From the NCBI RefSeq assembly GCF_014359955.1, contig NZ_JACIYL010000009.1, positions 1 through 19,037 of the forward strand: a stretch of DNA of 19,037 nucleotides, in the 5' to 3' direction. The translations under genes were made by a program, and so were the position numbers. Below are positions 1 to 8,106 of the stretch, one piece after another. Every line of letters begins with the position of its first letter. The stretch's first letter is position 1. The DNA comes from Thermogutta sp. GTDB lineage: Bacteria; Planctomycetota; Planctomycetia; Pirellulales; Thermoguttaceae. The notes beneath the pieces are model-generated. The model saw nothing but the letters and a program-made list of their open reading frames with translations. It was not told where the DNA came from and ran no database searches.

Positions 1-2
1 AT

Positions 3-113
3 AACGTCGATCAGAAGTTCATGCCCGGTGGGCGCCCGTTCTTTCTGGTCCACACTGCCGTTCCAACCCGATTCGAACTCGTCTTCCAAGTTGACGGTAG
101 GGCCAATTCATGA
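3..113 (+). CDS. 3' end of an unidentified gene (partial)
   Basis: Frame 3 is open from the window edge to a TGA at 111-113, giving 36 residues with a protein-like look (FMPGGRPFFLVHTAV near the start, FELVFQVDG near the end). The stop codon lies inside a 28-nt palindrome at 97-124, so the natural C terminus may have been replaced by the inserted palindromic element. I do not recognise the family from this tail. It is the only candidate for host flanking sequence on the left. The coding assignment is an inference from the open frame and residue composition, with no motif to support it. Confidence 0.35.
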   Translation, partial: NVDQKFMPGGRPFFLVHTAVPTRFELVFQVDGRANS

Positions 114-124
114 ATTGCCCCTAC
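97..124. repeat. 28-nt near-perfect palindrome
   Basis: The arms GTAGGG.CAATTCA and TGAATTG.CCCTAC meet at 110/111 with one mismatched pair (C103 opposite C118). It can fold as a long hairpin and overlaps the stop codon of the partial gene at 3-113, so it could also act as a terminator-like structure. Similar CAATTCATGAATTG palindromes occur as dispersed repeats in various bacterial genomes, to my recollection. No T-tract follows, which argues against a classic intrinsic terminator. Confidence 0.6.
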
Positions 125-179
125 CCGCGGATCGTTTCTGTGTTCGCGGGAAAACACGGCAAACGGCAAATGACGAGGT

Positions 180-282
180 GGTGAAGGCTAAAGCCTTCAC
201 CCAAAAGCGGCGATGAATCGCCGCACTCCATATGGAGTGCCGGGCTTTAGCCCCGCTATCGGCGCGGGACTTCAGTCCCCGC
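180..282. repeat. Cluster of four or five back-to-back small palindromes (REP-like)
   Basis: Direct reading shows consecutive hairpin-forming units. They are GGTGAAGGCT/AGCCTTCACC at 180-201, GCGGCGAT/ATCGCCGC at 207-224, a perfect 18-nt palindrome GCACTCCAT/ATGGAGTGC at 223-240, GGGCT/AGCCC at 242-253, and a GCGGG-ACT/AGT-CCCCGC stem with a bulge at 264-282. Such dense palindromes are typical of dispersed intergenic repeat families. No gene is supported here. Small ORFs that run through the region are by-products of the repeats. Confidence 0.65.
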
Positions 283-315
283 CGGAAAGCAATGGATGAT
301 CGAGCGTTAAACGGT

Positions 316-524
316 GGACCCGACAAGCGGGTCCCTCCGAATGTGGACGTGACAAGCACGTCCCTCCGGAATTCTTTCGGAGGGGCACGCTTGTCGTGCC
401 CGGCGAAGCGGCATGGATTATCAATCGGTGTTCATCGGACCCAACGAGCGGGTCCCTCCGAATGTGGACGTGACAGGCACGTCCCACCGAGAGGCGCTTC
501 GGAGGGGCACGCTTGTCGTGCCCG
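316..524. repeat. Two-copy tandem unit, each with three hairpins
   Basis: A unit starting at 316 recurs at 437 (period about 121 bp). Each copy carries three stem-loops in the same order: GGACCC../..GGGTCC, GGACGTG../..CACGTCC and GGGCACG-cttgt-CGTGCCC. They are joined by CCTCCGAATGT-like linkers. The two copies differ at several positions (for example GACAAGC against AACGAGC in the first loop), so the duplication is not recent. Some substitutions keep the stems intact, suggesting selection on structure or recent spread of the family. No coding function is evident. Confidence 0.65.
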
Positions 525-663
525 GGGAGCCGTGATGCATAGCTTGGTGTTGCAAAGCGGAAGTAGCGAGAAGGCTCCTCGGGGTTGAATCTTCCTCTCA
601 CGCGAACCTCCTGTGAAGACTGCCGTCCTTCTCGGCGGAGGCAAAGCGGGGATGAGTCAAAGC
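525..663. other. Intergenic stretch, no gene seen
   Basis: Between the tandem palindromes and the promoter at 664 I see no supportable gene, RNA gene or strong hairpin. Together with the repeats at 97-524 it makes up the noncoding left flank of the cas operon. Confidence 0.5.
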
Positions 664-691
664 TTGACGCGCTGACACAGCCTGCTACACT
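664..691 (+). promoter_or_regulatory. Candidate sigma70 promoter for the cas operon
   Basis: TTGACG at 664-669 (5 of 6 matches to the -35 consensus) is followed by a 16-nt spacer and TACACT at 686-691 (4 of 6 matches to the -10). A TG at 683-684 gives an extended -10 (TGC-TACACT). It lies about 255 bp upstream of cas6 and points toward it. It is the best promoter-like site I found between the left flank and cas6, and would give a 5' leader of roughly 245 nt. Confidence 0.5.
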
Positions 692-732
692 AATGTACAG
701 TTTCGACACCCTTGCTCGCGAAGGAAGACCTA

Positions 733-918
733 ATGGGCAGAACTCACTTTTTCGCGCTCGCTGAACTCTCCAATTCCGGAAGTAATACCGGAGTGCCTTT
801 TCGGCCACCACAGTTGATGGTGCCCATCAGGCCCAACGGGCCTTCGGAGACGGCCTACCGGCAACCACCCCTGCGATCATCCCGTCTGAACGTGGTATTC
901 AGCCAGTGGTTGTTGTAG
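733..918 (+). CDS. Doubtful small ORF (61 aa) upstream of cas6
   Basis: ATG at 733 is preceded by AAGGAAG at 720-726, a good Shine-Dalgarno site, and the frame runs to TAG at 916-918, 27 bp before cas6. The product is rich in Pro and Ser with no motif, membrane segment or family I recognise. It sits just downstream of the candidate promoter, so it would be the first frame on the cas transcript. It could be a true small protein, a leader peptide coupling translation to cas6, or a chance frame. I favour chance or leader peptide. Confidence 0.2.
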   Translation: MGRTHFFALAELSNSGSNTGVPFRPPQLMVPIRPNGPSETAYRQPPLRSSRLNVVFSQWLL

Positions 919-945
919 GAATCTCGGCATAGGAGCCATTCGTCC

Positions 946-1692
946 ATGCGTCTCCGCGTTGTTTATTCCCTGCATAGTGATCGCTTGCCGGTGGAATATC
1001 GCCGTGGCTTTGCCTCGCTGCTCAAAGAAGCGATCAAGCAAAGTGATCCGCTCTGCTTCCAGCGTTATTATTCCCGCCTCCACGTGCTTAAGCCCTTTAC
1101 GTTCTCGCTGTTTTTCCCAGGATTGACACCAGTTGGCGATGGAGATTTCCGAGTTGGTACTAAGGCGATTCTCCACATCTCTAGCAATTCCCGCGAATTG
1201 ATCTCCTGTCTTTATAATGGACTGCGCAGCCTTCCACAATTTCCCCTTTTTCATAATACAGCGACCCTGCAAAGCATATTTCTCACACCATTTCGCGCAA
1301 TGACGGTCAGCCACGCACGGTTTAAGACTATGGCACCAGTATTGGTGAACACAAAAGGGGATCCAAACCATTACTTACTGCCTGGCGATAAAGGATTTGA
1401 AGAGGGGTTTAGGTTTTCGGTTCGAGAAATTGCCCGCACTTTTCTGAATATGCCCGATGCCCCAATCGACTTCTGTCCTCTGGACATTCATCGCAAGGTC
1501 GTTCGCCACTACAATATGCACATGCAGGGTTTTGTCGGTGTTTTCGAATTACAAGGGCAGCCCGAGGTGCTCAACCTCGTTTACCAGGTCGGCTTGGGCG
1601 TCCGCCGCAGCCAAGGCTTCGGCATGCTGGAGCTCGTCCCAACGCCCAGCCGCGAGAAACTTTACAAGGGAGAGGGTGACATCCATGAGTAG
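946..1692 (+). CDS. cas6: CRISPR pre-crRNA endoribonuclease Cas6
   Basis: 248 aa. Cas6 proteins cut the repeat of the pre-crRNA 8 nt before the spacer, leaving the 5' handle of mature crRNAs. The protein has the family shape of two ferredoxin-like RAMP folds. The C-terminal glycine-rich loop is clear (GLGVRRSQGFG, residues 216-226) and is followed by MLEL. His46 in LHVLKPFTFS sits where archaeal Cas6 enzymes carry their catalytic histidine, so it is the best candidate general acid/base. The start is set by AGGAG at 931-935, 10 nt before the ATG. It is the first cas gene of the operon, and its stop lies 5 bp past the start of cas8, so the two are coupled. As the only Cas6 in the window, it probably supplies crRNA to both the I-B and the III-D complexes. 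Confidence 0.93.
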   Translation: MRLRVVYSLHSDRLPVEYRRGFASLLKEAIKQSDPLCFQRYYSRLHVLKPFTFSLFFPGLTPVGDGDFRVGTKAILHISSNSRELISCLYNGLRSLPQFPLFHNTATLQSIFLTPFRAMTVSHARFKTMAPVLVNTKGDPNHYLLPGDKGFEEGFRFSVREIARTFLNMPDAPIDFCPLDIHRKVVRHYNMHMQGFVGVFELQGQPEVLNLVYQVGLGVRRSQGFGMLELVPTPSREKLYKGEGDIHE

Positions 1693-2881
1693 CCTTACGC
1701 TGTATCCCTCCAACTGGCTCTATAATGCAGGCGTAATCGGATTACTGAGGGTGCTAGAAAGGACTGGAGTAGACCCTGCAAGCCTTTTTTATCCATATTC
1801 GGGAGCAGAAGTTCAAATACCACTTTCAATGTTACTCTCAAGAGATGTCGACGTAGAACGAGATGGCGAAAAATTCAAAATACCTTTACTTGCCAGAGAG
1901 TGGCTGCTGGAAAGCTGGGAAAGACTGACAGAGAAAAAAGAAAGCGCCGAAAGCGAGAAGATCAAGGAGGTTTGGGGAAAACTTTTTAACACTTTGTATA
2001 GGGGATTCTTTAACGCTAACACAACTTATCTATTTAAACAGTCAAAAAAATCCGAATCACTAATCCTTCAATTTGGCCAATTTGTAAGGTCTCTTGGGCA
2101 AGCTTCCGGAAATGGTGATACATGCTCCTTCTGCTTCAGAAATTCTGGGTTCTCCTACAAAAATATCTTCACCTCAGAACATTCTAAACAGCTCGGGGCT
2201 TCTGCTGGCGGGAAAGGTGTTCCGAATTCATTTTGGAATCTCAATCCTGAACAGAGTCTTCGAATTTGCGATTTCTGCAGTTTTGTGTTGCTCAATCACC
2301 ACCTCGCCCTCACGCGACTTTCCGACGACTCGGAGATCTTCATCAATGCACCGTCCTTTCAGGTGATGTGGTATCTCAATAAATTTGCCCGGGAAACCTT
2401 TGGCTCGGCTTCATCCAAGGAGATGCGGAGCAAAAGAAACATCTTAGCCATGTCCGTGATCGAATACGCTACGAAGATCCAAACCACGCTCGGCGTCTGG
2501 ACGGGGATGAACATCGAGGTCGTCTCGAAGCGTGGCGGAGAGATCGAGTTCTTCAGTTTACCCTATGAGGTTGTTCAACTCCTGGCGGACCGTCGAATTG
2601 CTTCGCTCCTCAGCCAGATTGGAGAGTTCAGCATTCTCAATCTGGTGCTCGCTCAGGATTTCTCCCGTCTTATAGAACTCGGCTATCGGCTCCTGCGCAT
2701 CGGACTTAAGCCTTATGGAGAGTGGGGGAAATCAGAGAGGGACTTTGTGAAGCAGACGTTGAGGCTGGACAAGAACAAGCAACATCCTGCCCAGGTGGCC
2801 GATCAACTCTTTCAGCTTTCCGCATTAATAGAGGAAAAGCGCAAAAGGAGGGAAACGTATGAGCGCTCCCGTATCTTCTGA
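1685..2881 (+). CDS. cas8b: Type I-B Cascade large subunit Cas8 (Cst1, CXXC-CXXC family)
   Basis: 398 aa from the ATG at 1685, which overlaps the end of cas6 by 8 bp. The open frame continues upstream to 1457 but only inside cas6, so the internal ATG is the sensible start. Two zinc-knuckle pairs, C147-x2-C150 and C195-x2-C198, are the hallmark of the Cst1 CXXC_CXXC family. The large subunit recognises the PAM and recruits Cas3. The N terminus (TLYPSNWLYNAGVIGLLRVL) matches the usual start of Cst1 proteins. The C-terminal part (about residues 300-398) is helical and charged. The first half of the gene is visibly more AT-rich than the second. The gene ends overlapping a small separate ORF that may supply the small-subunit function. 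Confidence 0.85.
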   Translation: MSSLTLYPSNWLYNAGVIGLLRVLERTGVDPASLFYPYSGAEVQIPLSMLLSRDVDVERDGEKFKIPLLAREWLLESWERLTEKKESAESEKIKEVWGKLFNTLYRGFFNANTTYLFKQSKKSESLILQFGQFVRSLGQASGNGDTCSFCFRNSGFSYKNIFTSEHSKQLGASAGGKGVPNSFWNLNPEQSLRICDFCSFVLLNHHLALTRLSDDSEIFINAPSFQVMWYLNKFARETFGSASSKEMRSKRNILAMSVIEYATKIQTTLGVWTGMNIEVVSKRGGEIEFFSLPYEVVQLLADRRIASLLSQIGEFSILNLVLAQDFSRLIELGYRLLRIGLKPYGEWGKSERDFVKQTLRLDKNKQHPAQVADQLFQLSALIEEKRKRRETYERSRIF

Positions 2882-3374
2882 AGCGAGCTTGGAACAGAAA
2901 CTGCAACAACTTGAAGACCAACTAAAGGCGGGGACTCCGGATATCGACCAGTTTCGCCAGGCCTACGTTGCGCTGAGGGAGCTGAGTCGGAGGCTTCAGA
3001 GCCTCCTCCAGTGGGCCGGAGAAGACCGGCGAGGAAAGGAAGATGAGAAGAAGTTCCAGGGGCTCTATCGGCAGGTCGCCGGCTGGAACGCTTCCGAGCT
3101 CATGGAGACCCTGAAGCGTACCGGGTTTGCCCTAAAGAAGGATAGCGGCCTCAAGGATGTGTTTGACCGGCAAGGCTACCGTATCCTGGAGCTTGTCCGA
3201 GCCGGCAAGCGGGACGAAGCATTTCATGCGATTCTGCGTATCTTCGTCTCGGCGAAGAGGGAATTTCCCACCCAGCTTGTGGAAGCCTTCAAGCCGGTTT
3301 ACTCAGATGAGCTTTTTAAGGTTTTTCTGTTTTCGTTCCTGAGCGGCATCCTGGGTCAGGAAGAAATAGAATAA
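2859..3374 (+). CDS. Small helical protein between cas8 and cas7, candidate I-B small subunit (Cas11-like)
   Basis: 171 aa. The start is well supported: a strong Shine-Dalgarno (AAGGAGGG, 2845-2852) 6 nt before ATG 2859, which overlaps the cas8 3' end by 23 bp. The sequence reads as almost wholly alpha-helical and highly charged, with a coiled-coil-like N terminus (SLEQKLQQLEDQLKAG) and many Lys/Arg residues. I see no catalytic motif, zinc site or membrane segment. Type I and III effectors carry helical Cas11 small subunits along the target-strand filament. In I-B they are usually made from an internal start within cas8, so a separate gene at exactly this position is a reasonable Cas11 candidate. 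This is inference from size, charge, helicity and position. It could instead be a subtype-specific accessory protein. Confidence 0.6.
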   Translation: MSAPVSSEASLEQKLQQLEDQLKAGTPDIDQFRQAYVALRELSRRLQSLLQWAGEDRRGKEDEKKFQGLYRQVAGWNASELMETLKRTGFALKKDSGLKDVFDRQGYRILELVRAGKRDEAFHAILRIFVSAKREFPTQLVEAFKPVYSDELFKVFLFSFLSGILGQEEIE

Positions 3375-3401
3375 GAAAGCCTATAACTAAAGGAGGAAGC
3401 C

Positions 3402-4514
3402 ATGAGCAACACAATTAAGAACGTCACTGTCACGATTATCTTCGACGGCGCGGCTTTGAACCGCGACGAGAAGATCGGGGGCAACATCCTTTCGATCAAG
3501 AAGCTCAATGTCAACGGCGAGATCCGCTCCTTCATCGGCAAGCCCGCCATACGGCACTACCTGTTTCAGACTCTATGTAAGACACAATCTAAAAGATGGG
3601 AACCAGCGCCGGTTGCTGAAAGAGGTGCAGGAGACAAAAAGACGTTACAATTTGATATCACACGGGCAGACATTATCACCAGTCCGGAATTGGACGTATT
3701 CGGTTATATGTTTACGATCGAGGGTGAGCGCTCGCTTACTCGAAAAGCCCCTCTGGGAATAACTAAAGCGATATCTTTGGTCTCGTATGAGGCCGATCTT
3801 GCCTTCTATGCGAACCATGATCTTGTCACGCGAAGAAGAACCGAGGGATACTCTGAAACTATGCCCGGCCTCTACAACAAAGAGGAACATGTTTCGTACT
3901 ACAAGTTGACCTTTACAATCGATGCCACAGTACTGGGAAAGGATATCTGGATTCTGGGGACACAACCGCAACAGGAAGCCGATAAGCTGATTCTCGCAAT
4001 CTCGAACAGCGATAGAAAAGCGTTGCCTGGAGAGGCAGCTAGCCCAAATATGTGGAAAGTCAATGAAGAGGGAATGATTGAATGGACTAATTTGAACGAC
4101 AAATTCCAGGTAACCTTCACAGTATCGCATAAGGCAAAAGTAGAGCGAATTCGCGATGTCCTCGAAGCCATCAAAAACGGGCTTTACGCCCAGTCCAGCG
4201 GCGAAGCCAACACGATCGTCCCGCTCTTTTTCATCGCCGGAGCGGTGAGGGTACCCTCGCCCATTTTCCATCCCTACATTGACGTGCGCAGAGAAGACGG
4301 CCAGTGGAAGGTGATCGGCGTTGGCGACGCGCTGAAAAACTCCTGGCTGGAAAAGGAGGGAAACCAGTCGATTGTGTACATTCAGGACTGTGAGCGATTG
4401 AAAGTAAACGAGGATTATTGGCAGAATCAAGCTATAATAAGAGATTGGGGTGAATTTCTGAAGAAATTGGGTCTGGAACATAATACGCAAATGCAGAACA
4501 ACAAAGCGGAGTAG
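3402..4514 (+). CDS. cas7i: Type I-B Cascade backbone subunit Cas7 (Cst2/DevR family)
   Basis: 370 aa. Cas7 polymerises along the crRNA spacer to form the backbone of the I-B interference complex. The N terminus (VTVTIIFDGAALNRDE, then GGNILSIKKLNVNGE) and the IGKPAIRHYL segment near residues 45-54 are typical of Cst2/DevR proteins. So is the block around residues 144-165 (RRRTEGYSETMPGLYNKEEH). An ideal AGGAGGA site at 3391-3397 precedes the ATG, and the gene follows the small ORF by 27 bp. The stretch from about 3570 to 4180 is more A-rich than the gene ends, giving a mosaic look. No truncation or frameshift is visible. Confidence 0.9.
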   Translation: MSNTIKNVTVTIIFDGAALNRDEKIGGNILSIKKLNVNGEIRSFIGKPAIRHYLFQTLCKTQSKRWEPAPVAERGAGDKKTLQFDITRADIITSPELDVFGYMFTIEGERSLTRKAPLGITKAISLVSYEADLAFYANHDLVTRRRTEGYSETMPGLYNKEEHVSYYKLTFTIDATVLGKDIWILGTQPQQEADKLILAISNSDRKALPGEAASPNMWKVNEEGMIEWTNLNDKFQVTFTVSHKAKVERIRDVLEAIKNGLYAQSSGEANTIVPLFFIAGAVRVPSPIFHPYIDVRREDGQWKVIGVGDALKNSWLEKEGNQSIVYIQDCERLKVNEDYWQNQAIIRDWGEFLKKLGLEHNTQMQNNKAE

Positions 4515-4540
4515 TTCAGAACCTGCATAGGAAGGGCACG

Positions 4541-5359
4541 ATGTTCGCAAGCTCGAGTTACATCTTACGGATCAGGATCTACCAGCCGCAGGCGCACTAT
4601 CGGGTACCTTTCACCTATCAGCGGCGGCATACATATCCTATCCCGCCCTACTCCACCGTGATCGGATTTCTCTGCAACGTGCTGGGGATTGACGACCAGG
4701 AAAAAGAGGAATACAGGAAGCTCAGAGCGATGAAAATCTCTATCGCCGGTCGCTTCGAGAGTAAGACCACGGAATATACCTGGTTTCGCAACCTATCTCA
4801 ATCGGCTCATGTGGATCGTTTCGGCAGTATCGAGAACCGCAGTATCGGTGGTCATGTGGAGCACATCGGCGGCCAATCCCCCATTCTCATCGATGTCCTC
4901 AACGATGTCCGTCTGGTGATTCATCTAGCGCACGAAGATAAGTCATTTCTTGAGTACATCCGCGCTTCATTGAGAAATCCTGTTCAACGACTGGAGATTT
5001 TGCATCTTGGACGTGCAGAAGACTGGATTGTTATAGAAGAGATAGCATGCATACGCGAGTTATCTGCTTGTAACTTCCAAAGAGAAGATGGTAACTTTAG
5101 ACATTTCTTCTGGATTCCTGAGAAAATGTTTCCGGAAGCAAATCATCCAGAGTCTTATTTCAAAACTTATGAGGGGCTTATCTACCGGTTACCGACCTTC
5201 TGGACCGTCGAGGACTATACGCACACTCGAAATCGTCACGGCAGGCGAATCTTCGAGTATATTACGGCTAAATTGAGTGACGGTTTACTGGTCGGCAAGA
5301 ATCTTCTTTTTGACGAGGAAAGGCATCTTCCTGTTTTCCTTGCAAATTTTATAGGATAG
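4541..5359 (+). CDS. cas5b: Type I-B Cascade subunit Cas5 (Cas5t/Cas5b)
   Basis: 272 aa RAMP protein that caps the 5' handle end of the crRNA. The diagnostic N-terminal block, PFTYQRRHTYPIPPYSTVIG (residues 23-42) followed by FLCNVLGI, matches Cas5 of the Tneap/I-B type. The Shine-Dalgarno is AGGAAGG at 4529-4535, and the gene starts 26 bp after cas7. Cas5 is not expected to cut RNA here because a dedicated Cas6 is present. The segment around 4920-5160 is AT-richer than its surroundings. Confidence 0.88.
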   Translation: MFASSSYILRIRIYQPQAHYRVPFTYQRRHTYPIPPYSTVIGFLCNVLGIDDQEKEEYRKLRAMKISIAGRFESKTTEYTWFRNLSQSAHVDRFGSIENRSIGGHVEHIGGQSPILIDVLNDVRLVIHLAHEDKSFLEYIRASLRNPVQRLEILHLGRAEDWIVIEEIACIRELSACNFQREDGNFRHFFWIPEKMFPEANHPESYFKTYEGLIYRLPTFWTVEDYTHTRNRHGRRIFEYITAKLSDGLLVGKNLLFDEERHLPVFLANFIG

Positions 5360-5361
5360 TT

Positions 5362-8106
5362 ATGAACACAGTTGTGGACATCTGTGCCAAGAGCTGTGAT
5401 AGAAACGGAGGCCGTCGGGTACGCCTCCATGAGCACATCCGGGATGCTCTGCACGTTTTCGACAAAATCAAGCACCGGGTCGATGGCTCTTTGTGCGAAC
5501 TCATTCGTCTTGCCATCGTCTGCCACGACTGGGGAAAAGTGCTACCCGCCTTTCAAATTCAGAGGCTGAAAAACAAGTGTTACACCCCGTGCTCTCCCCT
5601 CATCGATATCCCTCACTCGTTCTTTTCCCTTCTGTGGATAGATGAAGATAAGCTAAAGCAAAGACTGCCACAGCATGATGCGGATACTTATCGAGAATTT
5701 GTGTTCTCGGCTATTGCCTATCATCACTGGCGGGAGAATTTCTTTGAGCTCATTAGCTCCCCCCATGCAGATATTATAACCTTGATAGATGCATTGGGGG
5801 CAGTAAAGGGCAACTTAGAAGAAAACTTGCGTGCGGAGATCGAGAAGCTGGGCGATGGTTGGCACGAGCTTGTGGGATTCAATGAGACGATGGCGAACGG
5901 GTTGCATAATGGGGTCCCTCTTTCGGAATACGCGCGACCACCTTACCACTTCTATTTCTTGCCGAAACGGGTGGGGTTGGACGATAAGAAAATGCGTGAG
6001 TGGATACTCATCGCCGGATTTCTCCAGCGTGCAGACCACTTTGCCTCGTTTTGTGAAGAAGAAGGGCAAGATGTAAGCATCGCGGAGGGGGAAATCTGCC
6101 CGATGAGGCCAGATGACATCGTCAAAGAAGTCAAAGGCAAAATACAAGAAAAAATCGAGAGTTCTCCGGTACATTTACAGGATAGCACCGAGATATGGCA
6201 GCTTGAGACAATTAATGTCTGTAAGGATAAAAATGTTATTCTGGTCGCCCCTACCGGCTATGGCAAGACGGAGTTTGCTTTCCTTTGGGGCAGCGGTGAC
6301 AAATTTTTCTATACCCTACCCCTACGGGCGGCCGTCAACCAGATATTTGAGCGGGCGAAAGCTGTTTTCGGTGAGAATACGGTTGGTCTCCTCCATTCCG
6401 ATGCCGATGTGTACTTGTTCGGAGACGGAGGGGAAGGGCAGGCCAATCTCAAGGCATACGACCTTGCTCGCCAACTGGCTTACCCGGCCATCATCTCCAC
6501 AGGCGACCAGTTCTTTCCTTACGCTTTGCGTCCGCCAGGATACGAGAAAATCTACGCCACATTTTCGTATTCGCGACTGGTGATTGACGAGGTGCAGGCT
6601 TACGACCCCCGAGCCGCTGCGATCGTGGTCAAGTTCATTGAAGATATCGTGCGCATGGGCGGGAAATTTCTCCTGATGACCGCCACACTGCCAGAATTTG
6701 TGCGAAGACACATTGTAGACGCCGTTGGGAAAAATAACTTTGAATACATCAATTTGTACAAACAAGGGAAGGACACATTAGAAAAGATCAAGAAGCACAA
6801 AATCAAGGTCGAGTTGATCGAAAACCGCACCGATAAGGAGAAGCCAGACTTCACCATCCCTGAAGAGAAGCTCGTGCCGGTGCTGAGTCAAGCCTGCGAG
6901 GGTAAGCGCGTGCTCGTGATTGCCAACACCGTAAAACAGGCTCAGGACATTTTTGAGAGACTCAAGTATGTAATCGAGAAAGACAATCAGTATAAAGCGC
7001 TTAAGAGTAAAATATGGCTCTTGCATTCACGGTTCACACATGCCGACCGCGATGCCCTGGAGGCAAAAATGTGTGGCAGGGGCGGGGCATTCAAGAACCC
7101 CAAGCCAGACTCTGAGAGAGAGGGTAAAATCCTCGTGGCGACGCAGGTAGTGGAGGCTTCACTCGATATCGACGCCGATGTCTTGTTCACCGAGGTCGCA
7201 CCACTTGATGCGCTCGTGCAGCGGATGGGCAGGATTTTGAGAAGGTACGGTCCCATGACAGACCCTCAGAAAGTGCCTTCCCCCGATAACCCCAATGTTT
7301 ATATTTGGGTTTCCCAGCATGGATTGCAATCCGGGCAGCATTATGTCTATGATCCAGATGTTGTTTTGCTTACGATCAAGCTGTTCAAAGATCGACCCGA
7401 TAAACATTGTAAAGATTGGCTATCTGAAAAGCTAACGAAACATCCCAAACTTGATGATCGGACACAATCGGTTCTCCAAGGGATCTTCGGTTGCGAGGAG
7501 GGATCACGGAGAGAAGGGAGAGAAACCTCTCGTAAAGGAAAGAGAAAACGGCCAACCGATGAGCAGACGCCTGTTTCCCGCCCGCGCGAATTTGAGTTTG
7601 TCTGCTCTGAGTATGACAAGTATGAGCTGGTAAACAAGCTCTTCGAGTCGCTATCTGAAGAAACAGATTATTTGAGGACGTTTTGGCAGACTAAAGACAT
7701 CCTTGATGCTGGTTATATGTCAGATCGTAAGGAAGACGCACAAAAGATCTTTCGGGACATACATACTCTATCTGTAGTCCCAGATCACAGAAGAGAAGAG
7801 TTTATCACCGCTATTGAAACTTTTTTCAATAACACACATAACACACGAACGTGTTTTACTTTATTCAAGAAGGAGGTGCTTTCCAAATTCGTTGTGCAAG
7901 TGCCTTTCTATGCGCAGCAAATACAGCAGCGCGAATTTAAACCGGTTGAGTGGTGGGTAAGGGATTTGTCATGTGTACAGGAGGCACTTAAGAAGGCGTT
8001 GATGCGTTGGTGTCAGGGTATCTATTTTGCAAACTACAAGTATGACGAGAGAATGGGAATTATTGCAGAAGCGCCATGGGGTTGTAAGGATACAGCAATT
8101 CTCTGA
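5362..8106 (+). CDS. cas3: CRISPR helicase-nuclease Cas3 (HD domain + SF2 helicase)
   Basis: 914 aa. Cas3 is recruited by the I-B complex and unwinds and degrades the displaced DNA strand. The N-terminal HD nuclease is intact: His23/His25, H55-D56 in CHDWGK, and the HH pair at 121-122. The SF2 helicase motifs follow: Walker A APTGYGKT (296-303), motif II DEVQ (409-412), motif III TATLP (440-444), and motif VI QRMGRILRR (620-628). A strongly charged Lys/Arg/Glu-rich linker (about 711-745) separates the helicase from the C-terminal domain. The gene starts 2 bp after cas5, so the two are almost certainly co-translated. It ends the I-B operon, and a 425-bp gap follows. Confidence 0.96.
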   Translation: MNTVVDICAKSCDRNGGRRVRLHEHIRDALHVFDKIKHRVDGSLCELIRLAIVCHDWGKVLPAFQIQRLKNKCYTPCSPLIDIPHSFFSLLWIDEDKLKQRLPQHDADTYREFVFSAIAYHHWRENFFELISSPHADIITLIDALGAVKGNLEENLRAEIEKLGDGWHELVGFNETMANGLHNGVPLSEYARPPYHFYFLPKRVGLDDKKMREWILIAGFLQRADHFASFCEEEGQDVSIAEGEICPMRPDDIVKEVKGKIQEKIESSPVHLQDSTEIWQLETINVCKDKNVILVAPTGYGKTEFAFLWGSGDKFFYTLPLRAAVNQIFERAKAVFGENTVGLLHSDADVYLFGDGGEGQANLKAYDLARQLAYPAIISTGDQFFPYALRPPGYEKIYATFSYSRLVIDEVQAYDPRAAAIVVKFIEDIVRMGGKFLLMTATLPEFVRRHIVDAVGKNNFEYINLYKQGKDTLEKIKKHKIKVELIENRTDKEKPDFTIPEEKLVPVLSQACEGKRVLVIANTVKQAQDIFERLKYVIEKDNQYKALKSKIWLLHSRFTHADRDALEAKMCGRGGAFKNPKPDSEREGKILVATQVVEASLDIDADVLFTEVAPLDALVQRMGRILRRYGPMTDPQKVPSPDNPNVYIWVSQHGLQSGQHYVYDPDVVLLTIKLFKDRPDKHCKDWLSEKLTKHPKLDDRTQSVLQGIFGCEEGSRREGRETSRKGKRKRPTDEQTPVSRPREFEFVCSEYDKYELVNKLFESLSEETDYLRTFWQTKDILDAGYMSDRKEDAQKIFRDIHTLSVVPDHRREEFITAIETFFNNTHNTRTCFTLFKKEVLSKFVVQVPFYAQQIQQREFKPVEWWVRDLSCVQEALKKALMRWCQGIYFANYKYDERMGIIAEAPWGCKDTAIL

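Noticed and set aside
232..811. Several 70-180-aa frames on both strands in the left flank
   Set aside because: They run through hairpin repeats and carry Arg/Pro/Ser-rich sequence produced by the repeats. No ribosome site or motif supports them.
1457..1684. Upstream extension of cas8 by 76 codons
   Set aside because: The extension lies entirely inside cas6 in another frame. The ATG at 1685 gives the typical Cst1 N terminus.
3645..4550. 301-aa frame on the minus strand
   Set aside because: It is antisense to cas7 and crosses into the cas5 start. The plus-strand genes have strong ribosome sites and family motifs.
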